A DNA stretch of 6,131 bases from Gammaproteobacteria bacterium (GTDB lineage: Bacteria > Pseudomonadota > Gammaproteobacteria > UBA5335), in assembly GCA_011620145.1 (NCBI GenBank), contig WOZT01000064.1, positions 1 to 6,131 on the forward strand. The letters run 5' to 3'. The position numbers and the translations under genes were made by a program. Of the stretch, positions 1-6,131 are shown piece by piece; positions within the stretch are counted from its first letter, which is position 1, and every line of letters begins with the position of its first letter. The notes under the pieces are model-generated. The model saw only the letters and a program-made list of their open reading frames with translations. It had not been told where the DNA came from and did no database searches.

Positions 1-55
1 GGTCAAACAGGCGCTTGGTGCCAAGTTGCAGGGTCAGTTCGTTGAATTTGATCAT
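1..55 (-). CDS. N-terminus of a probable ABC-F family ATPase (YheS-like), partial
   Basis: Reading leftwards from an ATG at 55-53, the first 18 codons translate as MIKFNELTLQLGTKRLFD, and the gene then leaves the window. This pattern (Met-Ile, a short beta strand, 'LTLQ.G..RL') is the usual opening of ABC-F proteins of the YheS/Uup group, soluble tandem-ATPase proteins that act on the ribosome rather than in membrane transport. The Walker A motif would lie just beyond the left edge, so the family call rests on the first strand only. The gene is codirectional with the TetR gene, with 197 nt between them. No clear Shine-Dalgarno sequence precedes the ATG, and the reading frame stays open upstream to another ATG at 154-152, so the start is chosen by resemblance to the family. 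Another ABC ATPase is possible. Confidence 0.5.
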   Translation of the reverse strand, partial: MIKFNELTLQLGTKRLFD

Positions 56-252
56 CAGATGACTTTGGGAAGTGAAAGCGATCGGGGATGGCGCTTGCGG
101 CTCACCCCTACAGGACGGCACCGCGATGGCCGCGCATCGTAACCGATCCGGCATGTCAGGTCGCCGCCGGTGCGCTTTGAATCCGGGCGCTGATACGGGT
201 TCGGCGGGCCAGGCGGGGATCGCTGCACCACCCATTGCAATCATGCCGTGGT
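56..252. other. Intergenic gap between the TetR gene and the ABC-F-like gene
   Basis: This 197-nt stretch separates two minus-strand genes. I see no convincing coding sequence, no strong promoter hexamers and no terminator. One inverted repeat (CCGGC at 148-152 with GCCGG at 166-170) has a 13-nt loop and no T-tract, so it is not a good terminator. The only structured element is the imperfect hairpin at 84-108, listed separately. Whether the left-edge gene has its own promoter or is read through from the TetR gene cannot be decided here. Confidence 0.5.
84..108 (-). repeat. Possible REP-like extragenic hairpin
   Basis: Read on the minus strand, this starts with GGGG, ends with CCCC, and contains GAGCCGCAAGCGC in the middle. 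It can fold as an imperfect hairpin: four outer G-C pairs, a mismatched or bulged section, and a short GC-rich inner stem. On that strand it is preceded by TGTA, so it opens TGTAGGGG. This layout (TGTAGG, then GAGC, an inner loop, GCGC and a closing run) recalls the REP elements scattered between genes in pseudomonads and related Gammaproteobacteria. There is only one copy in the window, so its repetitive nature is inference from form. It sits about 28 nt upstream of the left-edge gene start. Confidence 0.3.
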
Positions 253-861
253 TCAGGACACGCAGCGGAAAATGAGGTCGACCAAGGGCGCCGCCTGGTT
301 TTCCAGGTCATAGGCGGTTGGTTCGCGCAGGTAATCGAAATACAGGCCCAGCATGGCGGTATGGATGGTAACGGCGGCGAGACGCGGACACACATTGGGA
401 AGTGTTCCCAATGCGCGTTCCCGCCGAAACAGCGCCTCCATGCTGGCGAGACCGCGATGCTGGATGGCGATCAGCCGTTCGTTGCTGTCGCGCAATTCAT
501 CGATGAACTCACAGCGGTGAAACAGAATACTGTAGACCCGCTGCCGACGCGGGTTGCGGGCCAGGCTCAGCAAGGACTGGACACAATAATCCCGCAGCGC
601 GTCGACCGCGGCGCCATCTTCCAGCGCCAGCACCTGGTTGAAGAGGTCTTCCATCGGCAGATGGACCCGGCAGTACATGGCGTCGAACACATCGGCCTTG
701 TTGCGGAAATGCCAGTACACGGCGCCCCGTGTCACGCCCGCCGCCTGGGCGATTTCTGCCAGCGAGGCGCGGGCCACGCCACGATCCAGAAATACCGCCT
801 CGGCGGCATCCAGAATCTGCTCGCGGGTCTGTTCCGCTTCGGCCTTGGTGCGGCGCGCCAT
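253..861 (-). CDS. TetR-family efflux repressor of the AcrR/TtgR/MtrR type
   Basis: A 202-residue protein, probably the local repressor of the divergent efflux operon. Residues about 10-56 form the TetR DNA-binding domain. The helix-turn-helix core (LAEIAQAAGVTRGAVYWHF, 34-52) is nearly the AcrR/TtgR/MtrR consensus, and the N-terminus MARRTKAEAEQTREQIL closely matches AcrR. The ligand-binding half contains ILFHRCEFIDEL (112-123), the equivalent of ILFHKCEFVGEM in E. coli AcrR, placing it in the AcrR-type C-terminal domain group. Its length is close to those of AcrR (215) and TtgR (210). The ATG at 861-859 is preceded by GGAG (complement of 871-874) at 9-nt spacing, supporting this start. By family knowledge it binds DNA as a dimer and is released by hydrophobic drugs. 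The inducer is unknown here. There are five cysteines (64, 93, 117, 158, 200); Cys117 lies in the conserved motif. The target is inferred from the divergent layout and the AcrR-like box at 915-938. Confidence 0.93.
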   Translation of the reverse strand: MARRTKAEAEQTREQILDAAEAVFLDRGVARASLAEIAQAAGVTRGAVYWHFRNKADVFDAMYCRVHLPMEDLFNQVLALEDGAAVDALRDYCVQSLLSLARNPRRQRVYSILFHRCEFIDELRDSNERLIAIQHRGLASMEALFRRERALGTLPNVCPRLAAVTIHTAMLGLYFDYLREPTAYDLENQAAPLVDLIFRCVS

Positions 862-891
862 TCACCAAATCTCCATTAAAACCAATAAACA

Positions 892-931
892 ATTCGCGTA
901 TTATAGGTTATGTTGACAACCATACGCGAAT
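892..931. promoter_or_regulatory. Perfect 10-bp inverted repeat with 20-bp spacer (possible double operator)
   Basis: ATTCGCGTAT at 892-901 is the exact reverse complement of ATACGCGAAT at 922-931. The arm centres (896.5 and 926.5) are 30 bp apart, close to three helical turns. Each arm is itself nearly palindromic around CGCG, with one mismatched pair, so each could be the core of its own repressor site on the same DNA face. The left arm touches the -10 box of the TetR gene, and the right arm lies between the -35 and -10 boxes of the efflux promoter. Binding at both would silence both directions. Role inferred from position. Confidence 0.6.
900..928 (-). promoter_or_regulatory. Probable promoter of the TetR repressor gene
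   Basis: The complement of 905-900 is a perfect TATAAT -10 hexamer. No good -35 is seen at standard spacing: a 17-bp spacer puts it at 928-923, which reads CGCGTA and is poor, and a 19-bp spacer gives TTCGCG. Transcription would start near 893, leaving a leader of about 32 nt before the ATG at 861, including the GGAG ribosome binding site. The promoter overlaps the left arm of the inverted repeat and abuts the divergent efflux promoter, which fits autoregulation. Confidence 0.55.
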
Positions 932-940
932 GTATGTAAC
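913..940 (+). promoter_or_regulatory. Probable sigma-70 promoter of the efflux operon
   Basis: A consensus -35 hexamer TTGACA lies at 913-918. With a 16-bp spacer the -10 is TGTAAC at 935-940 (4 of 6 consensus positions). A weaker option is TAACTT at 937-942 with an 18-bp spacer. The start of transcription would be about 947, leaving a leader of roughly 104 nt before the adaptor ATG. The spacer contains the right arm of the inverted repeat and most of the AcrR-like box, so a bound repressor would block RNA polymerase, the same arrangement as in E. coli acrAB. Confidence 0.6.
915..938. promoter_or_regulatory. AcrR/TtgR-like operator box
   Basis: A 24-bp window centred on CGCG (925-928). Its right half contains GAATGTATGTA (928-938), identical to the right half of the E. 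coli AcrR box as I remember it. Over all 24 positions I count 18 matches to that box. Internally, 8 of 12 base pairs are symmetric, so the left half is the degenerate one. The box overlaps the -35, spacer and -10 of the efflux promoter. Together with the AcrR-like recognition helix of the divergent regulator, this is the best candidate for its binding site. Comparison was made by eye and from memory. Confidence 0.6.
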
Positions 941-946
941 TTTTCG

Positions 947-1050
947 GTGTCGGCCGTGCAGTAAGCACTCTGCATCGCGCAGGTCGGCATCTCGATCGCC
1001 CCGTTCCCAAGATTTCTCGACCATTTCCTCGTCACCGGAGAAAAATCAAT
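947..1050 (+). other. Leader of the efflux operon mRNA
   Basis: About 104 nt lie between the predicted transcription start and the adaptor ATG. Two small, mutually exclusive hairpins are possible: GTGC (956-959) with GCAC (965-968), or TGCAG (957-961) with CTGCA (970-974). Neither is followed by a T-tract, and I see no leader peptide starting inside this stretch. The GGAG ribosome binding site of the adaptor is at 1037-1040. Function unknown. Confidence 0.35.
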
Positions 1051-2310
1051 ATGATGCGCGCCAATCCCTTCGTTTCCGCGCGGACCTTGCCGGGCGTTTT
1101 GCTGCTGGGTATCTTGTTATCGGCACTGGTGGGCTGTGGCAAAGAGGGGAACGGGGGCAGTCCTCAAGGCGCCGCGCCGCCACCGGCTGAGGTGGGTGTG
1201 ATCACGCTGCAGCCGCGTGATGTGCCCGTCGAAAACGAGTATGCCGGCCGCACGGCGGGATTCCGGGAAGTGGAAGTGCGGGCGCGGATTACGGGGATTG
1301 TGCAAAAGCGCACTTATGTCGAAGGCCAGCGTGTCAAGGCCGGCGACATTCTGTTCCGCATCGATCCAGCGCCCTTTCAAGTCGCTCTGGCCCGCTCCCA
1401 GGCCCGGTTGCAGGATGCCCAGGCTCAGTTGCGCCAGGCAGATCGCGATTGGGCGCGGGTTTCAGCGCTGTTTGCCGAAAATGCCATCAGCGCGCGCGAG
1501 CGCGATACCTCGCAGTCCACTCTGGATCTGGCTCGTGCCAATCTGGCGGCGGCGACGACCGACGTTGAGGCGGCGCGCATTGATCTCGGCTACACCCAGG
1601 TCGAGGCCCCGGTCAACGGCATCACCAGCCTCGAAGTGCGTTCCGAAGGCAGTCTGGTCGGCCCTGGCGCCACCGACAGCCTGCTCACTCGTATCACCCA
1701 GCTTGATCCCCTGTACGTGAACTTCTCCTATGCCGATACCGACGCCTTGCGTCAGCGCCAACTGCTGGCGAGCGGGGGGCTCACCATGGTGGGTGGCCAA
1801 CGCCTGAGCGCCGAACTGCGCTTCGGCGATGGCACGGTATACGGCCAACAGGGCTATATCAGCTTTACCGACAGCACCATTGATCCCACCACCGGCACGG
1901 TGCGTGCCCGCGCCGTGTTCCCCAATCCGGACGCCAGTATTCTGCCGGGCCAGTTCGTGCGCATCGTGCCCAAGGGCCTGGTGCGCCAGGCGGCGATGGT
2001 GGTGCCCCAGGCGGCGGTGATGCAGGGGCCGCAAGGGACTTTCGTTTATCTGGTGGGGGATGACAGCAAGGCCAAGGTCCAGCCGGTCCGCCCAGGTAAT
2101 ACCATTGGTTCCGAATGGCTGATCGAGGAGGGGCTGAAGCCGGGTGATCAGGTGATCGTGGACGGCGTGATCAAGGTGCGTCCTGGCGCGCCGGTCAAGC
2201 CAGCTGCACCTCAGGCCAAGCCTGAGAAAGCCGCTGATCCCGCTGCTCCACCTGCGGCTGGCGCAGGCAGGAAGGCCGCTGAAGCGAGCCCGCGAGGGAC
2301 CCAGGCATGA
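1051..2310 (+). CDS. RND efflux periplasmic adaptor (membrane fusion protein, AcrA/MexA family lipoprotein)
   Basis: A 419-residue adaptor that links the inner-membrane pump to the outer-membrane channel. A hydrophobic signal (about 13-28) ends in the lipobox LVGC with Cys29 as the lipidated residue; Gly30-Lys31 follow, as in MexA. Next come lipoyl-like half-domains (about 75-108 and 178-210) flanking an alpha-helical hairpin (about 109-175), a beta-barrel domain (about 215-305, with [18 protein letters not shown] at 277-294) and a membrane-proximal domain (about 310-380). The hairpin tip carries the channel-contact 'RLS' pattern: Arg136, Leu140, Ser147. Residues 381-419 form an Ala/Pro/Lys-rich tail of low complexity. 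Two ATGs are adjacent (1051 and 1054). GGAG at 1037-1040 is 10 nt from the first, so 1051 is preferred. The stop overlaps the pump start by 4 nt. It is the first gene of the operon. Family certain; substrate unknown. Confidence 0.95.
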   Translation: MMRANPFVSARTLPGVLLLGILLSALVGCGKEGNGGSPQGAAPPPAEVGVITLQPRDVPVENEYAGRTAGFREVEVRARITGIVQKRTYVEGQRVKAGDILFRIDPAPFQVALARSQARLQDAQAQLRQADRDWARVSALFAENAISARERDTSQSTLDLARANLAAATTDVEAARIDLGYTQVEAPVNGITSLEVRSEGSLVGPGATDSLLTRITQLDPLYVNFSYADTDALRQRQLLASGGLTMVGGQRLSAELRFGDGTVYGQQGYISFTDSTIDPTTGTVRARAVFPNPDASILPGQFVRIVPKGLVRQAAMVVPQAAVMQGPQGTFVYLVGDDSKAKVQPVRPGNTIGSEWLIEEGLKPGDQVIVDGVIKVRPGAPVKPAAPQAKPEKAADPAAPPAAGAGRKAAEASPRGTQA

Positions 2311-5300
2311 TTTCCGCTTTCTTTATCCGTCGCCCCGTCTTTGCCTCGGTCCTGTCCATCGTGATCGTGCTGGCCGGACTGGTCTCCATGCGCGCGCTGC
2401 CCATCGCCCAGTACCCGGACATCGTGCCGCCGGAAGTGGTGGTGATCACCAATTACCCAGGCGCCAGCGCGGAGGTGATTGCCGAGACCGTCGCCGCACC
2501 GATCGAGCAGGAGATCAACGGCGTCGAGAACATGATCTACCTGCGTTCGGTGGCTTCCGCCAGCGGCCAGTTGCGCATCACGGTCAGCTTCGCCATCGGC
2601 ACCGATCCCGACAAGGCCACCATCAACGTCAACAACCGCGTGGCAGCGGCCGAGGCGCGCCTGCCGGCGGAAGTGCGCCAGCAAGGGGTGCGGGTACAGA
2701 AACGCTCCAGCAGCATTCTGGCGCTGATCGCGATGAATTCCCCCACAGGCCAATACGACGCGGTCTACATCAGTAACTATGCGCTGCTCAACGTCATTGA
2801 CGAAATCAAGCGCATTCCCGGGGTGGGCGATGCCTCCTTGTTTGGTCAGAAAGATTATTCCATGCGCATCTGGTTGCGTCCGGACAAACTGGCACAGTTC
2901 AACCTGACTGCCAGTGATGTGGCCAAGTCAATTCAGGAGCAGAACTCGCAATTTGCCGCGGGCCAGTTCGGCCAGGAACCGATTTCCGGCGAGAATGCCT
3001 ACACCTACACGGTCAACACCCAGGGGCGGTTGGCCGATCCGGACGCCTTCGGCCGCATCATCCTGCGTTCGGATCCTTCCGGTGCCACGTTGCGGCTGGG
3101 TGATGTGGCGCGAGTCGAACTGGGGGCGCAGGATTACAATTTCGACGCCAGCTACAAAGGCAAACCGGCAGTTCCCATCGGCCTCTACCTGCAGCCCGGT
3201 GCCAACGCCCTGGAGACGGTCGACGCCATCCGCGCCAAGATGGCCGAGATTTCCCAGCGTTTCCCCGATGGCCTGGCCTACGACATCCCCTTTGACACCA
3301 CCAAGTTCGTCCGCGTGTCCATCGAAGAGGTGATCCATACCTTCATCGAGGCCATCGCGCTGGTGGTGCTGGTGGTGTTTGTGTTCCTGCAAAGCCCCCG
3401 CGCCACGCTGATTCCCCTGCTGGCCGTACCGGTGTCCATCATCGGCACCTTCGCCGGCATGCTGTTGTTGGGGTTTTCCATCAACCTGCTCACCTTGTTC
3501 GGTTTGGTGCTGGCCATCGGCATCGTGGTTGACGATGCCATCGTCGTGATCGAGAACGTCGAACGCATCATGAGCCAGGAGGGCTTGTCGCCCCGGGATG
3601 CCTCGTTCAAGGCAATGGAGGAGGTGACCGGTCCGGTCATCGCTATCGTGCTGGTGCTGTCGGCGGTGTTCATTCCGGTTGCCTTTCTGGGCGGCCTGAG
3701 CGGGGTGATGTACCAGCAGTTCGCCATCACCATCGTGGTGTCGGTAATCATCTCCGGAATCGTGGCGTTGACCCTGACGCCCGCCCTGTGCGCCCTGCTG
3801 CTCAAGCCGACGCACAAGGAGCCAGCCCTGCCGTTTCGGGTCTTCAACCGGCTGTTCGAGCGTGTCACCAACGGCTATGTCGGCGCGTCCGGTTTCCTGA
3901 TGAGGCGGGGCTTGCTGGGGATGGTACTGTTCGCTGGCTTGATGGGACTGACGGTGCTGCTGTTCAATCGCGTGCCCGGCGGCTTGGTGCCCGCCGAGGA
4001 TCAGGGTTATGTGTTGATGGCTTACCAGACGCCGCCGGCCGCCTCGCTCGATCGCACCAAGACGCTCACCGACGAGGCCACGCGGCGCATGCTCGCCCAG
4101 AACACGGTGGACTCGGTGGTGACCTTCGCCGGCTTCGATATTCTGGCCCAAGCCCAGAAGACGAATGCGGGCGTGTCCTTCGTCATGTTGAAAGACTGGG
4201 GGCAGCGCACGGCGGCGCAGGATGACGCGCGCGTGCTGGTGGGGCCGCTCGCCGGCGTGGCTCGGGATCTGCGCGACGGGATCATGTTTGGCTTCAACCC
4301 GCCGCCGATCACCGGGATCAGTACCACGGGGGGATTTGAAGCCTACCTGCAGGACCGCGCCGGCGCGGGCAGTGCGGCCTTGATGGAGACCACCAACCGG
4401 CTGCTTGACGCGGCGCGCAAGCGCCCCGAACTCGCCGGACTGCGCACGACCTTCTCCACCGCCACGCCGCAGTATTACGCCGAACTGGATCGGGATAAGG
4501 CGCGCGCCCTGAATGTTCCCATCAATGACGTATTCACCATCATGCAGAGCACCTTCGGCAGTCTGTATGTGAACGACTTCACTCTGTTCGGGCGCAGCTA
4601 CCGCGTCAATCTCCAGTCGGAAGCCGACTTCCGGCGCTCGCCAGAGGATCTCCGCCACGTGTTCGTGCGTTCTACCGAAGGCCAGTTGGTACCGCTTGAT
4701 GCCTTGGTCAAGGTCCGACGTACCATCGGTCCGGATCTGGTGGAGCGGTTCAACGTTTTTCCTGCGGCCAAGATCCTGGGTCAGCCCGCACCGGGCTACA
4801 GCTCCGGCCAGGCCATCGCCGCACTGCAGGCGGTGAGCAAGGAAGTCCTGGATGCCAACTATTCCCTGGGCTGGATCGGCTCTGCCTACCAGGAAATCGC
4901 CTCGGCGGGGACTGGTACGCTGGCCTTCGTGTTCGGCATTGTCATGGTGTTTCTCATTCTGGCGGCACAGTATGAGCGCTGGAGCTTGCCCTTTGCGGTG
5001 GTGACCGCGGTGCCCTTCGCGGTGTTCGGAGCCATTGCCGCCACTTGGCTGCGCGGCATGGAAAACGATCTGTACTTCCAGATCGGTCTGCTCACGCTCA
5101 TTGGCTTGTCGGCCAAAAATGCAATCTTGATTGTCGAGTTCGCCATGATCCATCGGCGGGATGGTGCTTCCGTCTTCGATTCCGCCCTGCAGGGCGCGCG
5201 CCAGCGTTTCCGGCCGATTGTGATGACCTCGCTGGCCTTCATGCTGGGCGTGCTGCCGCTGGCGATCAGCAGCGGCGCTGGGTCGGCCAGTCGTCACGCC

Positions 5301-5447
5301 ATTGGTACGGGCGTCATCGGCGGCATGATCGTCGCGACTTTCCTGGCGACCATCTTCGTCCCGATGTTCTTCGTGCTGATCGGCAAGCTGACTGACCGCG
5401 ACAAGCCCACAAGCGCGCCCGAAAAGGAGCAAGACGTCCATGCGTAA
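2307..5447 (+). CDS. RND multidrug efflux pump, inner-membrane HAE1 permease (AcrB/MexB family)
   Basis: A 1046-residue proton/drug antiporter, essentially full length (AcrB has 1049). It opens with the family signature FFIRRPVFA (5-13). Predicted membrane helices: about 10-28, 340-361, 366-388, 392-413, 440-461, 470-498, 538-556, 870-889, 896-914, 923-946, 970-990 and 998-1027, giving 12 with two large periplasmic loops (29-339 and 557-869). The proton relay is intact: Asp409-Asp410 in helix 4 ([16 protein letters not shown]), Lys937 in helix 10 ([14 protein letters not shown]), Arg967 and Thr974, equivalent to AcrB D407, D408, K940, R971 and T978. The drug pocket differs from AcrB: Ile137, Phe179, Val605, Phe610, Ile612 and Phe625 stand where AcrB has six Phe, and the switch loop is two residues longer. 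The ATG overlaps the adaptor stop (ATGA), with GAGGGA at 2294-2299 as ribosome binding site. Substrates cannot be predicted. Confidence 0.97.
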   Translation: MISAFFIRRPVFASVLSIVIVLAGLVSMRALPIAQYPDIVPPEVVVITNYPGASAEVIAETVAAPIEQEINGVENMIYLRSVASASGQLRITVSFAIGTDPDKATINVNNRVAAAEARLPAEVRQQGVRVQKRSSSILALIAMNSPTGQYDAVYISNYALLNVIDEIKRIPGVGDASLFGQKDYSMRIWLRPDKLAQFNLTASDVAKSIQEQNSQFAAGQFGQEPISGENAYTYTVNTQGRLADPDAFGRIILRSDPSGATLRLGDVARVELGAQDYNFDASYKGKPAVPIGLYLQPGANALETVDAIRAKMAEISQRFPDGLAYDIPFDTTKFVRVSIEEVIHTFIEAIALVVLVVFVFLQSPRATLIPLLAVPVSIIGTFAGMLLLGFSINLLTLFGLVLAIGIVVDDAIVVIENVERIMSQEGLSPRDASFKAMEEVTGPVIAIVLVLSAVFIPVAFLGGLSGVMYQQFAITIVVSVIISGIVALTLTPALCALLLKPTHKEPALPFRVFNRLFERVTNGYVGASGFLMRRGLLGMVLFAGLMGLTVLLFNRVPGGLVPAEDQGYVLMAYQTPPAASLDRTKTLTDEATRRMLAQNTVDSVVTFAGFDILAQAQKTNAGVSFVMLKDWGQRTAAQDDARVLVGPLAGVARDLRDGIMFGFNPPPITGISTTGGFEAYLQDRAGAGSAALMETTNRLLDAARKRPELAGLRTTFSTATPQYYAELDRDKARALNVPINDVFTIMQSTFGSLYVNDFTLFGRSYRVNLQSEADFRRSPEDLRHVFVRSTEGQLVPLDALVKVRRTIGPDLVERFNVFPAAKILGQPAPGYSSGQAIAALQAVSKEVLDANYSLGWIGSAYQEIASAGTGTLAFVFGIVMVFLILAAQYERWSLPFAVVTAVPFAVFGAIAATWLRGMENDLYFQIGLLTLIGLSAKNAILIVEFAMIHRRDGASVFDSALQGARQRFRPIVMTSLAFMLGVLPLAISSGAGSASRHAIGTGVIGGMIVATFLATIFVPMFFVLIGKLTDRDKPTSAPEKEQDVHA

Positions 5448-6131
5448 GCTGATGCCCTTAGTGTTGGTCGTCGGCCTTTCGGCCTGTACCTTGGGCCCGA
5501 ACCACGTGCGGCCGGAGACCGATCTGCCTGCGGGTTGGGCGGTCCCGGCGGCGGGTGCGCCAGCGGCGCCGGCTGGTACGGGCGTTGACTCATCCTGGTG
5601 GCGTGCCTTCAACGATCCCAGTCTCACCGGGCTCGTCGAGGAGGCCTTGCAGCACAATGCGGATCTCTCCCTGGCTGCTGCCCGGATCGCCGAGGCGCGC
5701 GCCGTGCTCAACTTGCGCGATGCCGAGCGCTATCCGCTGTTGAGTGGCCAGGCCAACGGCGCGCGCCAGCAGGGAAGCGCTGAAACCGCGCAGCCCGGCG
5801 GCGGCGTCATCTACAATAATTTTGGCATCTCGGCGGTGCTGAATTATGAGGTGGACCTGTGGGGACGGCTGGCGCGGGCCAGCGAGGCGGCGCGCGCGCA
5901 ACTGCTGGCTGGCGTGGCCAGCCGGGATGCCATCCGTCTGGCGGTGGCGGCGGACGTGGCTTCCGGCTACTTCAACCTGCGTGCCCTGGATCAGCAACTG
6001 GCCATCGCCGAACGCACGGTGCAGACCCGCGAGGGCAGTTATCGCTTCCAGGAATCGCGCTATCGCAATGGCGCCATTTCCCAGTTGGTGTTCCGTCAGG
6101 CGGAATCGGAACTGGCCGCTGCCCGCGCCGA
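5440..6131 (+). CDS. Outer-membrane efflux channel lipoprotein, OprM/NodT (TolC-like) family, partial
   Basis: The first 230 residues of an outer-membrane factor, normally about 470 long; the rest is beyond the right edge. A short signal ends in the lipobox LSAC with Cys16, followed by [10 protein letters not shown], the typical OprM/NodT opening. After an Ala/Pro-rich linker (about 35-49) comes [20 protein letters not shown] (51-70), then [16 protein letters not shown] (73-88), marking the start of the first outer-membrane efflux repeat. [19 protein letters not shown] (136-154), a strongly conserved family motif, precedes the long periplasmic helices. The ATG lies inside the end of the pump gene, sharing 8 nt (ATGCGTAA). 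AAGGAG at 5424-5429, 10 nt upstream, supports this start over the ATG at 5452. It supplies the exit duct for the complex. No charged residue follows the lipid-bearing Cys (Thr17-Leu18), consistent with export to the outer membrane. Confidence 0.95.
   Translation, partial: MRKLMPLVLVVGLSACTLGPNHVRPETDLPAGWAVPAAGAPAAPAGTGVDSSWWRAFNDPSLTGLVEEALQHNADLSLAAARIAEARAVLNLRDAERYPLLSGQANGARQQGSAETAQPGGGVIYNNFGISAVLNYEVDLWGRLARASEAARAQLLAGVASRDAIRLAVAADVASGYFNLRALDQQLAIAERTVQTREGSYRFQESRYRNGAISQLVFRQAESELAAARA

Noticed and set aside
148..170. Inverted repeat CCGGC/GCCGG downstream of the TetR gene as a terminator
   Set aside because: The stem is only 5 bp with a 13-nt loop and no T-tract on the minus strand.
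235..879. A 214-codon plus-strand open frame opposite the TetR gene
   Set aside because: It is the antisense shadow of a protein with a textbook TetR domain. It has no family resemblance and no ribosome binding site.
931..1050. A leader peptide beginning at the ATG at 930-932
   Set aside because: The ATG lies upstream of the predicted transcription start, inside the operator, and the frame has no stop before the adaptor start.
729..1190. A 153-codon plus-strand open frame crossing the divergent control region into the adaptor
   Set aside because: It runs through both promoters and out of frame through the adaptor signal peptide, and its product is Arg/Ser/Pro-rich with no features.
1986..2023. 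Short direct repeat around CCAGGCGGCG in the adaptor
   Set aside because: It encodes [13 protein letters not shown] in a conserved beta-strand region and is explained by similar codons.
1462..2034. A 190-codon minus-strand open frame inside the adaptor gene
   Set aside because: It is an antisense shadow of conserved adaptor domains, His/Gly/Arg-rich, with no support as a gene.
2928..5711. A 927-codon open frame on the minus strand opposite the pump and channel genes
   Set aside because: It lies antisense to a clearly conserved gene with intact motifs and is rich in His, Gln, Arg and Gly, the composition expected when GC-rich codons are read on the opposite strand. It contains no recognisable domain.

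Overview
The window carries a classical tripartite RND (HAE1-type) multidrug efflux locus from a GC-rich Gammaproteobacterium. Genus is not resolved. The codon third positions are strongly G/C, and the best family resemblance is to AcrR/AcrAB of enterics and TtgR/MexAB of pseudomonads. Nothing in the window looks horizontally acquired, and base composition is even across the genes.

Layout from left to right: (1) positions 55 to 1, minus strand, hold the first 18 codons of a gene running off the left edge, whose N-terminus looks like an ABC-F (YheS-like) ATPase. (2) Positions 56-252 are a short intergenic gap with an imperfect hairpin that resembles an extragenic repeat. (3) Positions 861 to 253, minus strand, encode a TetR-family repressor of the AcrR/TtgR/MtrR type. 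(4) Positions 862-1050 are a divergent control region with back-to-back promoters, an AcrR-box-like operator and a perfect spaced inverted repeat. (5) On the plus strand follow three tightly packed genes: a lipoprotein membrane-fusion adaptor (1051-2310), the inner-membrane RND proton/drug antiporter (2307-5447), and an OprM/NodT-type outer-membrane lipoprotein channel (5440 onward, cut by the right edge at about residue 230). The adaptor/pump junction overlaps by 4 nt and the pump/channel junction by 8 nt, so the three are almost certainly one operon with coupled translation.

How it works together: the pump takes substrates from the periplasm or outer leaflet using proton influx, the adaptor bridges it to the outer-membrane channel, and the divergently encoded repressor probably shuts the operon (and itself) off until a ligand releases it. 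The regulator, operator and pump form a well-known arrangement. I did not find a novel system. The points most worth checking are the operator geometry, the partly aliphatic substrate pocket of the pump with a longer switch loop, and the Pseudomonas-type lipoprotein sorting signal on the adaptor.
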